Source: Bdellovibrio sp. qaytius (GTDB taxonomy: Bacteria; Bdellovibrionota; Bdellovibrionia; Bdellovibrionales; Bdellovibrionaceae). From it: a stretch of DNA of 64,000 nt. Under the pieces are notes generated by a model that was not told where the DNA came from, ran no database searches, and worked only from the letters and a program-made list of their open reading frames with translations. Position 1 is the stretch's first letter, and each line of letters starts with the position of its first letter. Position numbers and translations under genes: made by a program. The stretch is taken from NCBI GenBank assembly GCA_004011035.1, contig CP025734.1, forward strand, positions 1,138,001 through 1,202,000, written 5' to 3'. This document shows, piece after piece, positions 34,154 through 44,050 of the stretch.

Positions 34154-35131
34154 TTAATCTTGAACGCAGTAGTATCTGTAACCTTCATCGTGCGCGTTCA
34201 CTTCAGATTCAGAACGCACTGGTGATGGATTACGTAAATGAGGAGCGTAAACGTTACCATTAGTTAGAGCCCAGATGGCGTCATTGATGCTAACTCCGCC
34301 ATTCCAATCGCCATAACTGTCGATGATTTCAAGTTCAGTTCCTGTTGGTAAACGACCACCTAATGTTTCACAAGCGCGCGAAGCATTTTTAACTGAAAAA
34401 GTAGTTTCAACTGAACCATTCATAGCTCCTAAAAGCGTTAATGTTTTGTTTCCAACTTTTAATTTAGTCGGAAATTTAGTGCGTTGAAAATCTTCAAACA
34501 TACGAGATGCGATTTGGCTCATAACAACTGCGGGTTGACCATTACCGATATAAGATAGTTCTTCACCATCACGACCCATTAAATGTAATGTCACTTGAAT
34601 ATCGCCTTGGCAATTTGGTGCTAAAGAGTAAGTGCCGTAACCAACGTAATCTAATTTATCAACTAAGTTTTGATCTAAGTAACCATCACGTTGACCGTTT
34701 GCAGCTGCGCGCACGACATTTAAAACATCATTTACGCGAGTGAAACTCATGCGTTGAACACGAGGGCGAATGTTACGGTAGTAATCACTCACAAAAGCTT
34801 TCAAGCTCGATTCTAAAGTGACTTCCATATATTTATATTGGTTCGCTGTCGCGATATTTTGATCATACAAATTATTAAAACCAACAAGCATTGGTAAAAC
34901 TTCTTTACCTTTTGCTCCGGCTTGCATTAAGTCTTTAGCGATACCAACCATTTTATCCATGTAGCCTGTACGAGTTGTACTGTAAGCATCTTTGTAAGCG
35001 CACAGATCTGCTCCGCGAATGAAAGGGATTGTTGGCCAGATGCCGATTTGTTCTTTTTGGGGGATAGCAAAGGCAGATAACGATGACATAGTTAAAGCCA
35101 CAGTTATAAAAAGAGATTTTGGGTTCATCAT
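34154..35131 (-). CDS. Exported protein with C-terminal DUF1566/SUMF-like lectin-type segment
   Basis: 325 residues, starting MMNPKS; the second ATG is equally possible, with AGGAACG upstream. A signal peptide (ending LSAFA) is followed by an unrecognised helical middle part. The C-terminal 90 residues have the pattern ACETLGGRLPTGTELEIIDSYG, AIWALTNGNVYAP and a final Cys (YRYYCVQD), which resembles the sulfatase-modifying/DUF1566 group used as a carbohydrate- or protein-binding fold. It is transcribed away from the giant fibre gene, with a 207-nt shared intergenic region. Confidence 0.6.
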   Translation of the reverse strand: MMNPKSLFITVALTMSSLSAFAIPQKEQIGIWPTIPFIRGADLCAYKDAYSTTRTGYMDKMVGIAKDLMQAGAKGKEVLPMLVGFNNLYDQNIATANQYKYMEVTLESSLKAFVSDYYRNIRPRVQRMSFTRVNDVLNVVRAAANGQRDGYLDQNLVDKLDYVGYGTYSLAPNCQGDIQVTLHLMGRDGEELSYIGNGQPAVVMSQIASRMFEDFQRTKFPTKLKVGNKTLTLLGAMNGSVETTFSVKNASRACETLGGRLPTGTELEIIDSYGDWNGGVSINDAIWALTNGNVYAPHLRNPSPVRSESEVNAHDEGYRYYCVQD

Positions 35132-35338
35132 TTTACGTTCCTAGGTTGGGGTTCTTTTTATTTTTGGTATTACATTGCAAGATTCAGACTTTATAAACTG
35201 TGTTTAAATGAGACTACAAGTTGAAAAGCTGTTAAGAAATTAGTGATGTGCCAATTTGAGTCACTGAAAAAGGTCCTGAAACTCTGTTTTTTTGTTTAGT
35301 GGCTCGATAGGTGCCCTGAAAATACCGATAAATTAAGA

Positions 35339-38300
35339 GTGAAACCCCAGTCAAAATTGGCAAAATTTTTAGTCTATTTCGGAGCCTTGATATCTCTTTT
35401 GATATCGATGTTTGCGTATGCGGGACCGGGTAGCACGACTTATCAAGCGAAAATAATCGCGCCTAATGGTCAGCCTCTTGAATCTAGTTCAGTCAATTTT
35501 AAATTTACAGTTTTAAATCCTGCTGCAGATTGTATCGTTTTTGCTGAGACGTTTTCTTCAGTAAACATGCATTCAAGCAACGGTTTAATTTCTTTTTCTT
35601 TAGGTACTGGCGTTAAAACTTATCCATCATCATCGACAACTTTTGAACAAGTGTTTTCAAATATCACACCCAGTTTATCTTGTAACGGTGTAAGCCCTGC
35701 GACTTATTCTCCGGGCGCATCTGATACTCGTAAAGTAGTCATGCAATTTCACGATGGTTCAGGTTGGCAAACATTACCTGCGATGAGCATCAATGCTGTT
35801 CCTTATGCGATGTATGCGAACGACTCTGATAAACTTGGCGGAGTCAGTGCATCGGCGTACGTCAGAAAATCTTCTGTGCCAACTTGTACTGCGGGTGAAG
35901 CTTTATTTTATAACGGAACGGTTTTCTCATGTGTCACTGCAAGTGGCGGTGGTGGATCAGTCACTTCAGGTTCTGTGATCACAGCCTTAGGTTACACACC
36001 AGCAGATGGCGCAAGTGTAACTGCAAATATCTCATCAGTATCAGCAACCGTGTTTTCTGTTTCATCGACAGTGAATTCGTTATCAAATTCAGTTTCAAGT
36101 TTACAAACTTCAGTGGCTGCAAGTTTTGCGGCGATGCGAAGTTCGCAGTGGTCTACAAGTGGTACAACTATTTCATATGTGACTGGTAATGTTGGAATTG
36201 GTACAGCAACACCAACAGTAAAATTAAGCGTCGTTGATACATCAACAGATGCGTACATCGCTTTAAGTCGCCCAGCAAATAGCGAAGGTGGTATGGCTTA
36301 TGCGACGGGAAGTCTGCCGCGTTGGATGACGTATGTAAGTAACCAGGCTGAAGTTGGCTCTAATGCAGGATCTAATTTTGGAATCAGTCGTTACAATGAT
36401 GCGGGTTCTTTTGTGGATGTGGCCTTATCGATTACTCGAAGCAATGGTCGCGTTGGTATCGGTGGAATTTATTCAGCCGTGACGGCGTTAGATGTTTCAG
36501 GTGGAGTTCGCATCGGTATTGAAGCGGCGACTTGTAATGCAAGTTTAGCAGGTACATTAAGATATAATTCAGGTATTGTTGAATATTGTAATGGAGCTGC
36601 ATGGGTTGCATTTGGTGTTTCTGGCGCGGGCATCATGGCCTTAAATGGTTTAGCATCTGGGTCACAAACTTTTGCTTTAGGTACGGCTGGATTAACGGCG
36701 AATGTTTCTTCAACGGGAACAGTTCACACGTTTAATATTCCGCTGGCAGCTACATCAGGGGCAACCGCTGGTTTAGTTACAAATACTGATTACAATTATT
36801 TTACAAATTCAATTATTTCATCAACAGCTTCATTTACTGCGGTGGCCACATCTTTTACAGCGGTTACAACAAACCAAGCGACTAATGCAGCTTCATTTGC
36901 ATCTGTAGCCTCAAATTTAAATACGGTATCATCTACGGTTAACTCAGTTTCAGCATCAATTTCAAGCTTATCTAATACTGTCGCCGCAAGTTTTGCAGCT
37001 GTTTCTAATCAATGGATAACAAGTGGTACAACATTAAATTACAATTCTGGAAACGTTGGAATAGGTACAACGAATCCAAGTTATAAATTAGCTGTTTCAG
37101 GATCGACTTATCTTAAAGGGCCAGTCGTTCTTGGTAACACACCCCCATCGGGTGGAGTTTTAGATTTTGGTTCGCTAGTTGGTATGGGTGCTACTTATAA
37201 GTCACCGTTGATATTACAAGACACAATAACTGACTTTTCATCAGGATTTACTATTGGTAATGGAAGTTCAATTAAGTTAAATGCATCGAGCAGTAATACA
37301 AGTACAACTATGGGTTCGATGATCTCTTTGCAAAACGTAGCGAGTAATACAGCTGACTATGGTGGTTTAGTTGGTCAATACGTCATTAATGAAAATGATG
37401 GTTCAGGAAATGTTTCTGAATTGTCAGGTTTAAACACATTAGTTTTGCAAAATGGATCAGGCACTGTGTTTATGCTGTCAGGTATGAGCTCGCGAGCTTA
37501 TTCTTATAAAGGAAATGTCACTAATTTATATGGTGGTCTTTTCGGTACGGCCAATGTCGCTGGAACAGTTGGTACAAATTACGGTGTCATGATTGATTCG
37601 GCGTCAGGAAATTTCGGCACTAATTACGGACTGTTTGTTAATGATCAGAGCATTATAGCTACGGCCTCACAAACTTTTAATATTTATTCGGCTGGGTTGA
37701 ACTCGGTGAATGTTTTTGCAGGTCGTGTTGGTGTTGGTTCTACGTTAATGCCAACTGCAAAATTACATATCGGTTCAGGATCAACAACAATTGCAGCGTT
37801 AAAATTAACTTCAGGAAGTTTATTAGCATCACCAGCATCTGGAGCCATAGAATACGATGGTGTTAGTTTATATTATACAGACGGAACAAACACACGTCGT
37901 ACAATTGCAGCCAACGCGCAGAACGGCACATACGATGCCGTTTCAACAGTTGCGAATTCAACAGGTAATATTTCAATTTATCCAAATACAGGCACTGGTG
38001 TAGTTACGATCAGTGCAACGACAGCTTCAACAAATTCACAAACGGGTGCCTTAGTTGTTAAGGGTGGTATGGGTGTTGCGGGTAATACAAATTTAGCCGG
38101 CACACTAAGTGTAACGGGTGCAGTCAGTACCGCAGCAACAATAGCAGCTACGGGTTATCGAGCAAACCAAGGTATTCCGAACGCTGCAGATAATTCTACA
38201 AACGGATATGCTTTTGGTGCTGATGGAGACACGGGAATGTTTTCGCCAGGTTCTGGCGGGACCAACGGAGTCTTAGCTTTTTATGCTAACAATGGTGAGC

Positions 38301-40507
38301 GCCTGCGTTTTGATATTAATGGTGCAGGTATTGGAACTTCAAGCCCGATGGCGCAACTTCAAGTTCAAAAGCCCGCAACAACAAGTGCCGCACTAATGAT
38401 TGGTGGCGGATTTGCGGGTAGTCCCCGAATTCAAACATACGGTTTAGATGCTGATCCGTTAGGTTTTATGGGTCTTGGTACAGATATGGCCGGCGGCCCT
38501 TATGAAAATTCAATTTATTTTCCAGTAGGTGCATCAAATGGTGTAACTACAATTGGTTCTTATAATGGAACAACATATTCTGAAAAAATGCGCATTCAAC
38601 AAAACGGTCGCGTCGGTATTGGAACAAATTCACCAGTTGCCACTTTTCAAGTAGGTACAATTTCAGTAAGCAGCTCTGCATTTCTGTATGCTCCAGCGGT
38701 TGGAGATCCTGGCGTTATTAGAATGACAGCTGATTCAACAGCCAACTGGATTCAATCAGGAATTGATGCGTCCAATGATAGCAAAAAAGATTTAAAATTT
38801 ACTTCTATAAACGGTGTATCTACATGGATGACATTGCAAGCCAGCACCGGAAATTTAGGTATTGGTGTAACAAATCCAACAGCGAAAATTCAAGTTCAAG
38901 GTAACAACGCACCAACAGCTTATTTTCAAAGTGGTTACGGCAATCACTTCGTCATCAATGCTGAAGGCGATGGTTTTGGCGGAGGAGCAGCTCCATTATT
39001 AGTAAGTGGTGATCCATCACCAAGTACCGGTTGGAAACTTATTCGCGGTATCGCAGACGCCAATGGATCTTATTTAGAAAAATTTTATGTCGACGGCACT
39101 GGTGGAGCTTACTTCGATGGAAGTGTGAGTGTTGGTTCGGGCACCATGTCACATAAATTTAATGTTAACGGTGAAGCTGCATTCGGTCCAAACACAGACT
39201 GGGGCGAAAAATTTGTTGTAGGTATTGATACTGCAAAATTCGCGACAGGCCTTGCGTATGCAACTGTAGGCGCAACAAATGGTAACTTACATCTTGAACC
39301 CAAGAATAGTTACGACACTTACATCAATCATTACGCCAGCGGAACAGGTCGCGTGTTAATTGCCACTGGTAACAGTATTAACGGTCGCGTTGGTGTTGGT
39401 ACAATATCACCAAATTCAAAATTCGATGTGGCCGGAGACATGACAACAAGAAGTGCAACCCTACGCCAAACAATCGGCGATACAGGGGCATCTTCACAGT
39501 GGATTCGTCTAGGTCATTTGAGTTCACCACAGTTAGGACGTAATACACTTATTCATATCGAAGCGGGACAAGGTTTCAATGGCACTCATCTTCAAATTTC
39601 TTCTGCAGATATTAGATTTCGTACGAGCAACGGTGTTTCAGTCGATGGCAATGGTTTTTGCGCAGCAGCCTCAGTGCATGTCACGGGACACTCAAGTCTT
39701 TTATCAGCTGTTAAAATCGTCGCAGATGCTGCGGGATGTGCGGCAACGGCCTACGATATTTATATCTATTCTCCGCCATACATTGGCGCAGGAAGTTTCT
39801 TTACTGTAGACACAGATTATAATTCAACTTGGACAAATACTCTTGCAATAGGAGTTGCCGATCCCGGAGCTGGAAGTGATTCTGTGTTAATTGCTCCACT
39901 TGAAACCATAACTCAAAATACGAGTTATTTTATTGGTAATACTTATTTTTCAGGCGGAAACGTTGGCATCGGTGGAGCAGACGCTGCGGCTTACACTTTA
40001 GATGTGAGCGGAACATTTCGCGTAACTGGCCAAGCGTACACAAACACAGGCACTGCGAACTTTTCAATTTTATCAGATGAAAGATACAAAGATATTCACG
40101 GAAGTTACAACCGTGGTCTAAATGAAATCTTAAAAGTAGATACGATTCGCTTTAATTATAAAAAAGATAATCCATTGGGTTCTGATCCAGTGAACGAGTA
40201 CGTGGGTGTTTCAGCACAAAATTTACAAAAAGCTATTCCTGAAGCGATCACTGAGCATCGTGAAAACGGCAAAGACTTTCTAACGATGAATACGTCTCCG
40301 GTGTTGTGGACAATGCTTAACGCGATCAAAGAGCTTTACGCCAAAGTTATGGTTATCTTTGAAAACGATCAGCAGCAAAGCCGCGAGATCGCGTCAAGTA
40401 ACGCAAGAGTAGAAAAACTAGAGCTAGAAAATCAAAATCTTAAAAAAGAAAATGATGCAGTTAAAGCTCGCCTAGAAAGACTTGAAAAACTTCTCGAGTC
40501 AAAATAA
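35339..40507 (+). CDS. Giant exported fibre protein with S74 intramolecular chaperone domain
   Basis: 1722 residues, the largest gene here. The start is GTG at 35339. A signal peptide (ending MFAYA) precedes an N-terminal module (GPGSTTYQAKIIAPNGQPL) and a long Ser/Thr/Gly/Ala-rich beta region. At least eight copies of a VGIGTxxPxxKLxVxG motif recur, for example NVGIGTATPTVKLSV, RVGIGTNSPVATF and NLGIGVTNPTAKIQV, which mark a trimeric shaft. S1579 in SDERYKDIHG starts the S74 chaperone, followed by SAQNLQKAIPEAI and a terminal coiled coil. Bdellovibrio carries a family of such chimeric fibre proteins, linked to prey recognition. Role in prey recognition is inferred. Confidence 0.9.
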   Translation: MKPQSKLAKFLVYFGALISLLISMFAYAGPGSTTYQAKIIAPNGQPLESSSVNFKFTVLNPAADCIVFAETFSSVNMHSSNGLISFSLGTGVKTYPSSSTTFEQVFSNITPSLSCNGVSPATYSPGASDTRKVVMQFHDGSGWQTLPAMSINAVPYAMYANDSDKLGGVSASAYVRKSSVPTCTAGEALFYNGTVFSCVTASGGGGSVTSGSVITALGYTPADGASVTANISSVSATVFSVSSTVNSLSNSVSSLQTSVAASFAAMRSSQWSTSGTTISYVTGNVGIGTATPTVKLSVVDTSTDAYIALSRPANSEGGMAYATGSLPRWMTYVSNQAEVGSNAGSNFGISRYNDAGSFVDVALSITRSNGRVGIGGIYSAVTALDVSGGVRIGIEAATCNASLAGTLRYNSGIVEYCNGAAWVAFGVSGAGIMALNGLASGSQTFALGTAGLTANVSSTGTVHTFNIPLAATSGATAGLVTNTDYNYFTNSIISSTASFTAVATSFTAVTTNQATNAASFASVASNLNTVSSTVNSVSASISSLSNTVAASFAAVSNQWITSGTTLNYNSGNVGIGTTNPSYKLAVSGSTYLKGPVVLGNTPPSGGVLDFGSLVGMGATYKSPLILQDTITDFSSGFTIGNGSSIKLNASSSNTSTTMGSMISLQNVASNTADYGGLVGQYVINENDGSGNVSELSGLNTLVLQNGSGTVFMLSGMSSRAYSYKGNVTNLYGGLFGTANVAGTVGTNYGVMIDSASGNFGTNYGLFVNDQSIIATASQTFNIYSAGLNSVNVFAGRVGVGSTLMPTAKLHIGSGSTTIAALKLTSGSLLASPASGAIEYDGVSLYYTDGTNTRRTIAANAQNGTYDAVSTVANSTGNISIYPNTGTGVVTISATTASTNSQTGALVVKGGMGVAGNTNLAGTLSVTGAVSTAATIAATGYRANQGIPNAADNSTNGYAFGADGDTGMFSPGSGGTNGVLAFYANNGERLRFDINGAGIGTSSPMAQLQVQKPATTSAALMIGGGFAGSPRIQTYGLDADPLGFMGLGTDMAGGPYENSIYFPVGASNGVTTIGSYNGTTYSEKMRIQQNGRVGIGTNSPVATFQVGTISVSSSAFLYAPAVGDPGVIRMTADSTANWIQSGIDASNDSKKDLKFTSINGVSTWMTLQASTGNLGIGVTNPTAKIQVQGNNAPTAYFQSGYGNHFVINAEGDGFGGGAAPLLVSGDPSPSTGWKLIRGIADANGSYLEKFYVDGTGGAYFDGSVSVGSGTMSHKFNVNGEAAFGPNTDWGEKFVVGIDTAKFATGLAYATVGATNGNLHLEPKNSYDTYINHYASGTGRVLIATGNSINGRVGVGTISPNSKFDVAGDMTTRSATLRQTIGDTGASSQWIRLGHLSSPQLGRNTLIHIEAGQGFNGTHLQISSADIRFRTSNGVSVDGNGFCAAASVHVTGHSSLLSAVKIVADAAGCAATAYDIYIYSPPYIGAGSFFTVDTDYNSTWTNTLAIGVADPGAGSDSVLIAPLETITQNTSYFIGNTYFSGGNVGIGGADAAAYTLDVSGTFRVTGQAYTNTGTANFSILSDERYKDIHGSYNRGLNEILKVDTIRFNYKKDNPLGSDPVNEYVGVSAQNLQKAIPEAITEHRENGKDFLTMNTSPVLWTMLNAIKELYAKVMVIFENDQQQSREIASSNARVEKLELENQNLKKENDAVKARLERLEKLLESK

Positions 40508-40518
40508 CCTTAATCGGT

Positions 40519-40989
40519 ATGTCGCAGAAAAAACATTTAAAATTTGATTCAAGCCTTGAGGTTGCAAAGCCTTATCCCGGCGATAGTCAGGGCGCTTTTT
40601 TATTAGCTTCAAGTCAGCTTGAAATGGTTTTATTAAAGTCATCGGCGCATCATGAGCTCAATGCTGAAGTTTGGTTTAGCTATGCATCGGCAGGCCCACC
40701 AGGGCATGTGCATGGGGGCTGTCAGGCGGCGGTGTTAGATGAAGTCATGGGTTCAACAGCCTGGCATCATGGTTATGGTGTGGTGGCTGCAAAAATCGAA
40801 GTCGAATTTTTAGAAATGATTCCTGTAAAGAATCAATATTCAATGCGCGGACGAATTACAAATATCGATAAAAGAAAAATCTTTGTCGAAGCCGAAATTT
40901 ACGATAATGAAAAAACTTACGCTAAATCAACGGGGTTATTTATCGTTCTCACGAAAGAACAAATTGATTCTTTAGGAATAAAAAAATAA
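40519..40989 (+). CDS. PaaI-type hotdog thioesterase
   Basis: 156 residues with a single hotdog domain. The core helix and strand are GHVHGGCQAAVLDEVMGSTAW and VVAAKIEVEFLEMIPVKNQY, the standard PaaI/YbgC-like arrangement with the HGG turn and Asp in LDEV. Members hydrolyse acyl-CoA; the acyl group cannot be predicted. The stop overlaps the next start by 1 nt (TAATG). Confidence 0.85.
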   Translation: MSQKKHLKFDSSLEVAKPYPGDSQGAFLLASSQLEMVLLKSSAHHELNAEVWFSYASAGPPGHVHGGCQAAVLDEVMGSTAWHHGYGVVAAKIEVEFLEMIPVKNQYSMRGRITNIDKRKIFVEAEIYDNEKTYAKSTGLFIVLTKEQIDSLGIKK

Positions 40990-41228
40990 TGACCACAAAC
41001 GAAATTATTATTGAAATTATTGGTTGGTCATCGACAATCGCATTTTTAGTATCGATCGTTGTGCCCAGTCGAAACAACTTACACTTGTTAGGTCTATTTA
41101 CTTCGGTGACGACAGGAATTTATGGTTATGCCCATGGAGCCACAGCCATTTGGGTTAAATGGCTGATCGCTTTTTTCTTTCATGGGTACATGATTTGGAA
41201 ATTAAAAAAGAAACAAGCCGTAAACTAG
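40989..41228 (+). CDS. Small three-helix membrane protein
   Basis: 79 residues. Three hydrophobic segments (IIGWSSTIAFLVSIVV, HLLGLFTSVTTGIYGY, WVKWLIAFFFHGYMIW) with a short charged tail. The pattern of the first and second segments resembles half-size PQ-loop/SemiSWEET or YgjV-like proteins. It is overlapped by the thioesterase stop (TAATG), so it is coupled to that gene. A transport role is a guess. Confidence 0.55.
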   Translation: MTTNEIIIEIIGWSSTIAFLVSIVVPSRNNLHLLGLFTSVTTGIYGYAHGATAIWVKWLIAFFFHGYMIWKLKKKQAVN

Positions 41229-42820
41229 CTAGTGAGTTTACGCTTGGCTAAATACTCATCGTACGTTGTGCTATCGTTGAAAATAACTTCTTCGTCGATT
41301 TCGATAATTTTATTCGCTACTGTTTGAATCAACTGATGATCGTGTGAAGTAAACATCATCGCGCCTTTATAGCGCTCCATACCTTCATTCACAGCCGTAA
41401 TACTTTCTAAGTCTAAGTGATTCGTTGGGCCATCGATAATTAACACGTTGGCACCTGATAGCATCATCTTAGAGAACATACAGCGCGCTTTTTCTCCACC
41501 CGATAAAACACTTGGTTTTTTCAAAGCATCGTTTCCGCCGAATAACATTTTACCTAAGTAACCACGTAGAAACGATTCATCCTTATCAGTCGAGTACTGA
41601 CGTAACCAGTTCACTAAAGTGTCTTCGTCGCCTTGGAAGTATTTTTGATTATCAACCGGGAAGTAGCTGACTTCAGTTGTGATACCCCAAGTGATCTTAC
41701 CTGAATCAGCAGTGCGCTCGCCAGATAAGATGTCGAATAAAATAGTTTTTGTTAAATCGTTACGACCAACAAATGCAATTTTATCACCTTTATTTACACG
41801 AAAGCTTACGTTATTAAGAACTTTTTTGCCTTCAAGTGTGTAATTTAAATTTTCGACTGTTAAAACGTCATTACCCAGTTCGCGTTTCATTTCAAAACCG
41901 ATATATGGAACTTTACGTGTTGAAACGGGGATGTCGTTAAATTCTAATTTTTCTAATTGCTTCGCACGTGATGAAGCTTGGCTAGATTTCGAAGCATTCG
42001 CACTAAAACGGGCGATAAAGGCTTTAAGCTCTTCAGCTTTAACAGAGCTCTTTTTATTTTGATCAGATAGTAAACGCTGTTTAAGTTCACTTGATTCGCG
42101 CCAGAAATCGTAATTTCCAGTGTAAGTCGTGATTTTACCGAAATCGATATCAGCCATGTGCGTACAAACTTTATTTAAAAAGTGACGATCATGCGAAATC
42201 ACAATAACAGTGTTTTCAAAATTTAATAAAAAATCTTCTAACCAAGCAATTGCATAAATATCTAAGTGATTCGTCGGCTCATCCAGTAACAAGATATCTG
42301 GTTTACCTAAAAGCGCTTGTGCTAATAACACTTTAACTTTTTCGCCGCCGTTTAAATCTTTCATTAAGCGGTGGTGGTAAGTGTCATTCATGTGTAAGCC
42401 AGCTAACAAAACGCCAGCTTCAGATTCAGCTTCCCAGCCATTTAGTTCGCCGAATTCAGCTTCTAATTCAGACGCGCGCTCGCCATCAGCATCAGAAAAG
42501 TCAGCTTTGTTATAAAGCTCTTCTTTTTCTTTCATGATTTTGTACAAACGAGAATTTCCCATAAGCACAGTGTTCATCACCGTAAATTCGTCATAAGCAA
42601 AGTGATCTTGTTTTAAAACTGAAAGGCGCGCCTTTGACGGCATAATCACTTCGCCTGTGTTAGGTTCTAATTCACGCGAAAGAATTTTTAAGAACGTCGT
42701 TTTACCAGCACCGTTAGCACCGATAAGGCCATAGCAATTGCCTGGAGTAAATTTAACATTTACATCTTCAAATAATTTTTTGCCGCCAAAACGAAGGCTT
42801 ACATTTGTTGTAGAAATCAT
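41225..42820 (-). CDS. ABC-F ATPase (YbiT/YkpA-like) with a degenerate second nucleotide site
   Basis: 531 residues, two ABC domains without membrane segments, joined by a charged linker, as in ABC-F ribosome-associated ATPases. Domain 1 is canonical: GANGAGKTT, LNGGEKVKVLLAQAL and LLLDEPTNHLD. Domain 2 differs: the Walker A is GRNDLTKT (no Gly before Lys) and the Walker B ends IIDGPTNHLD, so the catalytic Glu is Gly. Altered second Walker A sequences occur in this subfamily to my recollection. It is overlapped by the small gene before it (ATGA), giving an operon with an HExxH protein. Confidence 0.88.
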   Translation of the reverse strand: MISTTNVSLRFGGKKLFEDVNVKFTPGNCYGLIGANGAGKTTFLKILSRELEPNTGEVIMPSKARLSVLKQDHFAYDEFTVMNTVLMGNSRLYKIMKEKEELYNKADFSDADGERASELEAEFGELNGWEAESEAGVLLAGLHMNDTYHHRLMKDLNGGEKVKVLLAQALLGKPDILLLDEPTNHLDIYAIAWLEDFLLNFENTVIVISHDRHFLNKVCTHMADIDFGKITTYTGNYDFWRESSELKQRLLSDQNKKSSVKAEELKAFIARFSANASKSSQASSRAKQLEKLEFNDIPVSTRKVPYIGFEMKRELGNDVLTVENLNYTLEGKKVLNNVSFRVNKGDKIAFVGRNDLTKTILFDILSGERTADSGKITWGITTEVSYFPVDNQKYFQGDEDTLVNWLRQYSTDKDESFLRGYLGKMLFGGNDALKKPSVLSGGEKARCMFSKMMLSGANVLIIDGPTNHLDLESITAVNEGMERYKGAMMFTSHDHQLIQTVANKIIEIDEEVIFNDSTTYDEYLAKRKLTS

Positions 42821-43083
42821 TTTTGTTTAAACCCTAAAATATCAACATAAGTTATGCCACGAGCTAAACCAGAAGACGGTGTTGCGTTTTGTCCTTTGAT
42901 TTGAATTTTGCCAGAAGCAAATAATTCTTTAAAAGCTGTGCGCGAAATTTCACGTAAAGTTAAGTTTTCACTTTGAGCTTTGATCGCCTGAAGTAAGATC
43001 GCATCTAAACGTCTTTCAGCGCGCATAAGATCTAAAGTGATACGAAAAGAATTGGCCGGTTGTGGGGGAATATGGTCTTGCAT
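42817..43083 (-). CDS. Small protein with an S4-like C-terminal segment
   Basis: 88 residues. The C-terminal half (LREISRTAFKELFASGKIQIKG, then PSSGLARGITYVDILG) has the spacing of S4 RNA-binding domains, where a helix pair precedes G-x-V-x-V-N-G. The N-terminus is helical with basic residues (LDLMRAERRLDAILLQAIK). RNA binding fits a neighbour that acts on ribosomes, the ABC-F protein whose start it overlaps by 4 nt. The gene upstream ends 1 nt before its start. The S4 call is tentative. Confidence 0.5.
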   Translation of the reverse strand: MQDHIPPQPANSFRITLDLMRAERRLDAILLQAIKAQSENLTLREISRTAFKELFASGKIQIKGQNATPSSGLARGITYVDILGFKQK

Positions 43084-43953
43084 TTAAAAAATCTCCGTAA
43101 GCTCATTAATTAATTTTAAAAAAGTAGGATCTTGTTCGATTACGGCTAAATAATCAAACGCTAACGCATCTAGAACGGGTTCCTTGATGCCATTAAACCT
43201 TAAATACAACTCAGTCGTGTTGAATCTAAAACCAGGGCTAAGTTCGAAGGCATTTTTGCTTAAGTTCTTAAGCGCTTTGTGATCAAAAGTTAGTTTTGTC
43301 ACACGAGTAAACTCTTGTGATGAAAAGTGCTCATTCAAAAAGTTGCTGTGCAGATAAGCGAACATCATAAATTTGAATACTTTTTTGAACCCCACTTCTT
43401 GAACCAAATTGCGTAAATGAGTGCGGTCATCGAACTTAGTAAAAAAAGAATTCACTTCTAAAAACGTCTTATGAGTGGCATCTGCGGCATCATGAATCGC
43501 CATAAATTCGCACGTGTTCGCAAAAGATTCTTCAAGTAACATCGTCACTAGTTTTGTTTTCTGCGAAGTCGCAGCCGCTAAGCCAAGACGGTTAGAGATG
43601 GTTCTTGCGATCGCATGACAAGATTCATGAAAAGTATAATTAGCTTTAAGGTTGCCACCGATATGATCCCATTCAATCTGTTGCGGAATCTTTTGGTCGA
43701 TCTCTGATAGAATTGTTGAATTGTTTTGAAAGTAGATTGTTTTTGCAGACAAAATATTTTCAAGCTGACTCATCGGAAAAGCTAAATACTCTAAAGTTGG
43801 ATTTGCAGAAAATTTAAAATCTAACGCTTGAGCTTTTTTACGAACTGCACCATACACCGCATTGTTCTCAACCAAATAGCCATCACCAAGGCTTAATGAA
43901 AGGCCTTTGGCGTGTGTAGCATCGTGTTTTTGCAGTAGGGTGGTTAACTTCAT
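43084..43953 (-). CDS. Probable zinc metallopeptidase-like protein with HExxH motif
   Basis: 289 residues from the ATG at 43953; a GTG at 44034 would add 27 residues but would come within 17 nt of the divergent peroxiredoxin start. The motif FHESCHAIAR is HExxH, and LLEESFANTCEFMA about 30 residues later supplies a possible third ligand Glu, so a gluzincin-like zinc site is plausible. No signal peptide is clear from the ATG. It is the first gene of a tight three-gene operon with an S4-like protein and an ABC-F ATPase. The family is not recognised. Confidence 0.6.
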   Translation of the reverse strand: MKLTTLLQKHDATHAKGLSLSLGDGYLVENNAVYGAVRKKAQALDFKFSANPTLEYLAFPMSQLENILSAKTIYFQNNSTILSEIDQKIPQQIEWDHIGGNLKANYTFHESCHAIARTISNRLGLAAATSQKTKLVTMLLEESFANTCEFMAIHDAADATHKTFLEVNSFFTKFDDRTHLRNLVQEVGFKKVFKFMMFAYLHSNFLNEHFSSQEFTRVTKLTFDHKALKNLSKNAFELSPGFRFNTTELYLRFNGIKEPVLDALAFDYLAVIEQDPTFLKLINELTEIF

Positions 43954-44050
43954 GATTTCATGGGAGAATACGTCACAAATCTGAATACGACACGGGGGTT
44001 TTGACTGTATTAAAACTTTTACATAGACTTTCACTCACACAGGAGAATTT

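Noticed and set aside
35793-36258. Additional open frames inside the giant fibre gene
   Set aside because: They lie within the repetitive coding region in other frames, have low-complexity composition and no start signals.
10856-40507. Prophage suggested by two tail-fibre-type proteins
   Set aside because: No capsid, terminase, portal, integrase or lysis genes are visible; both proteins have a prepilin leader or signal peptide, so they belong to the cell.
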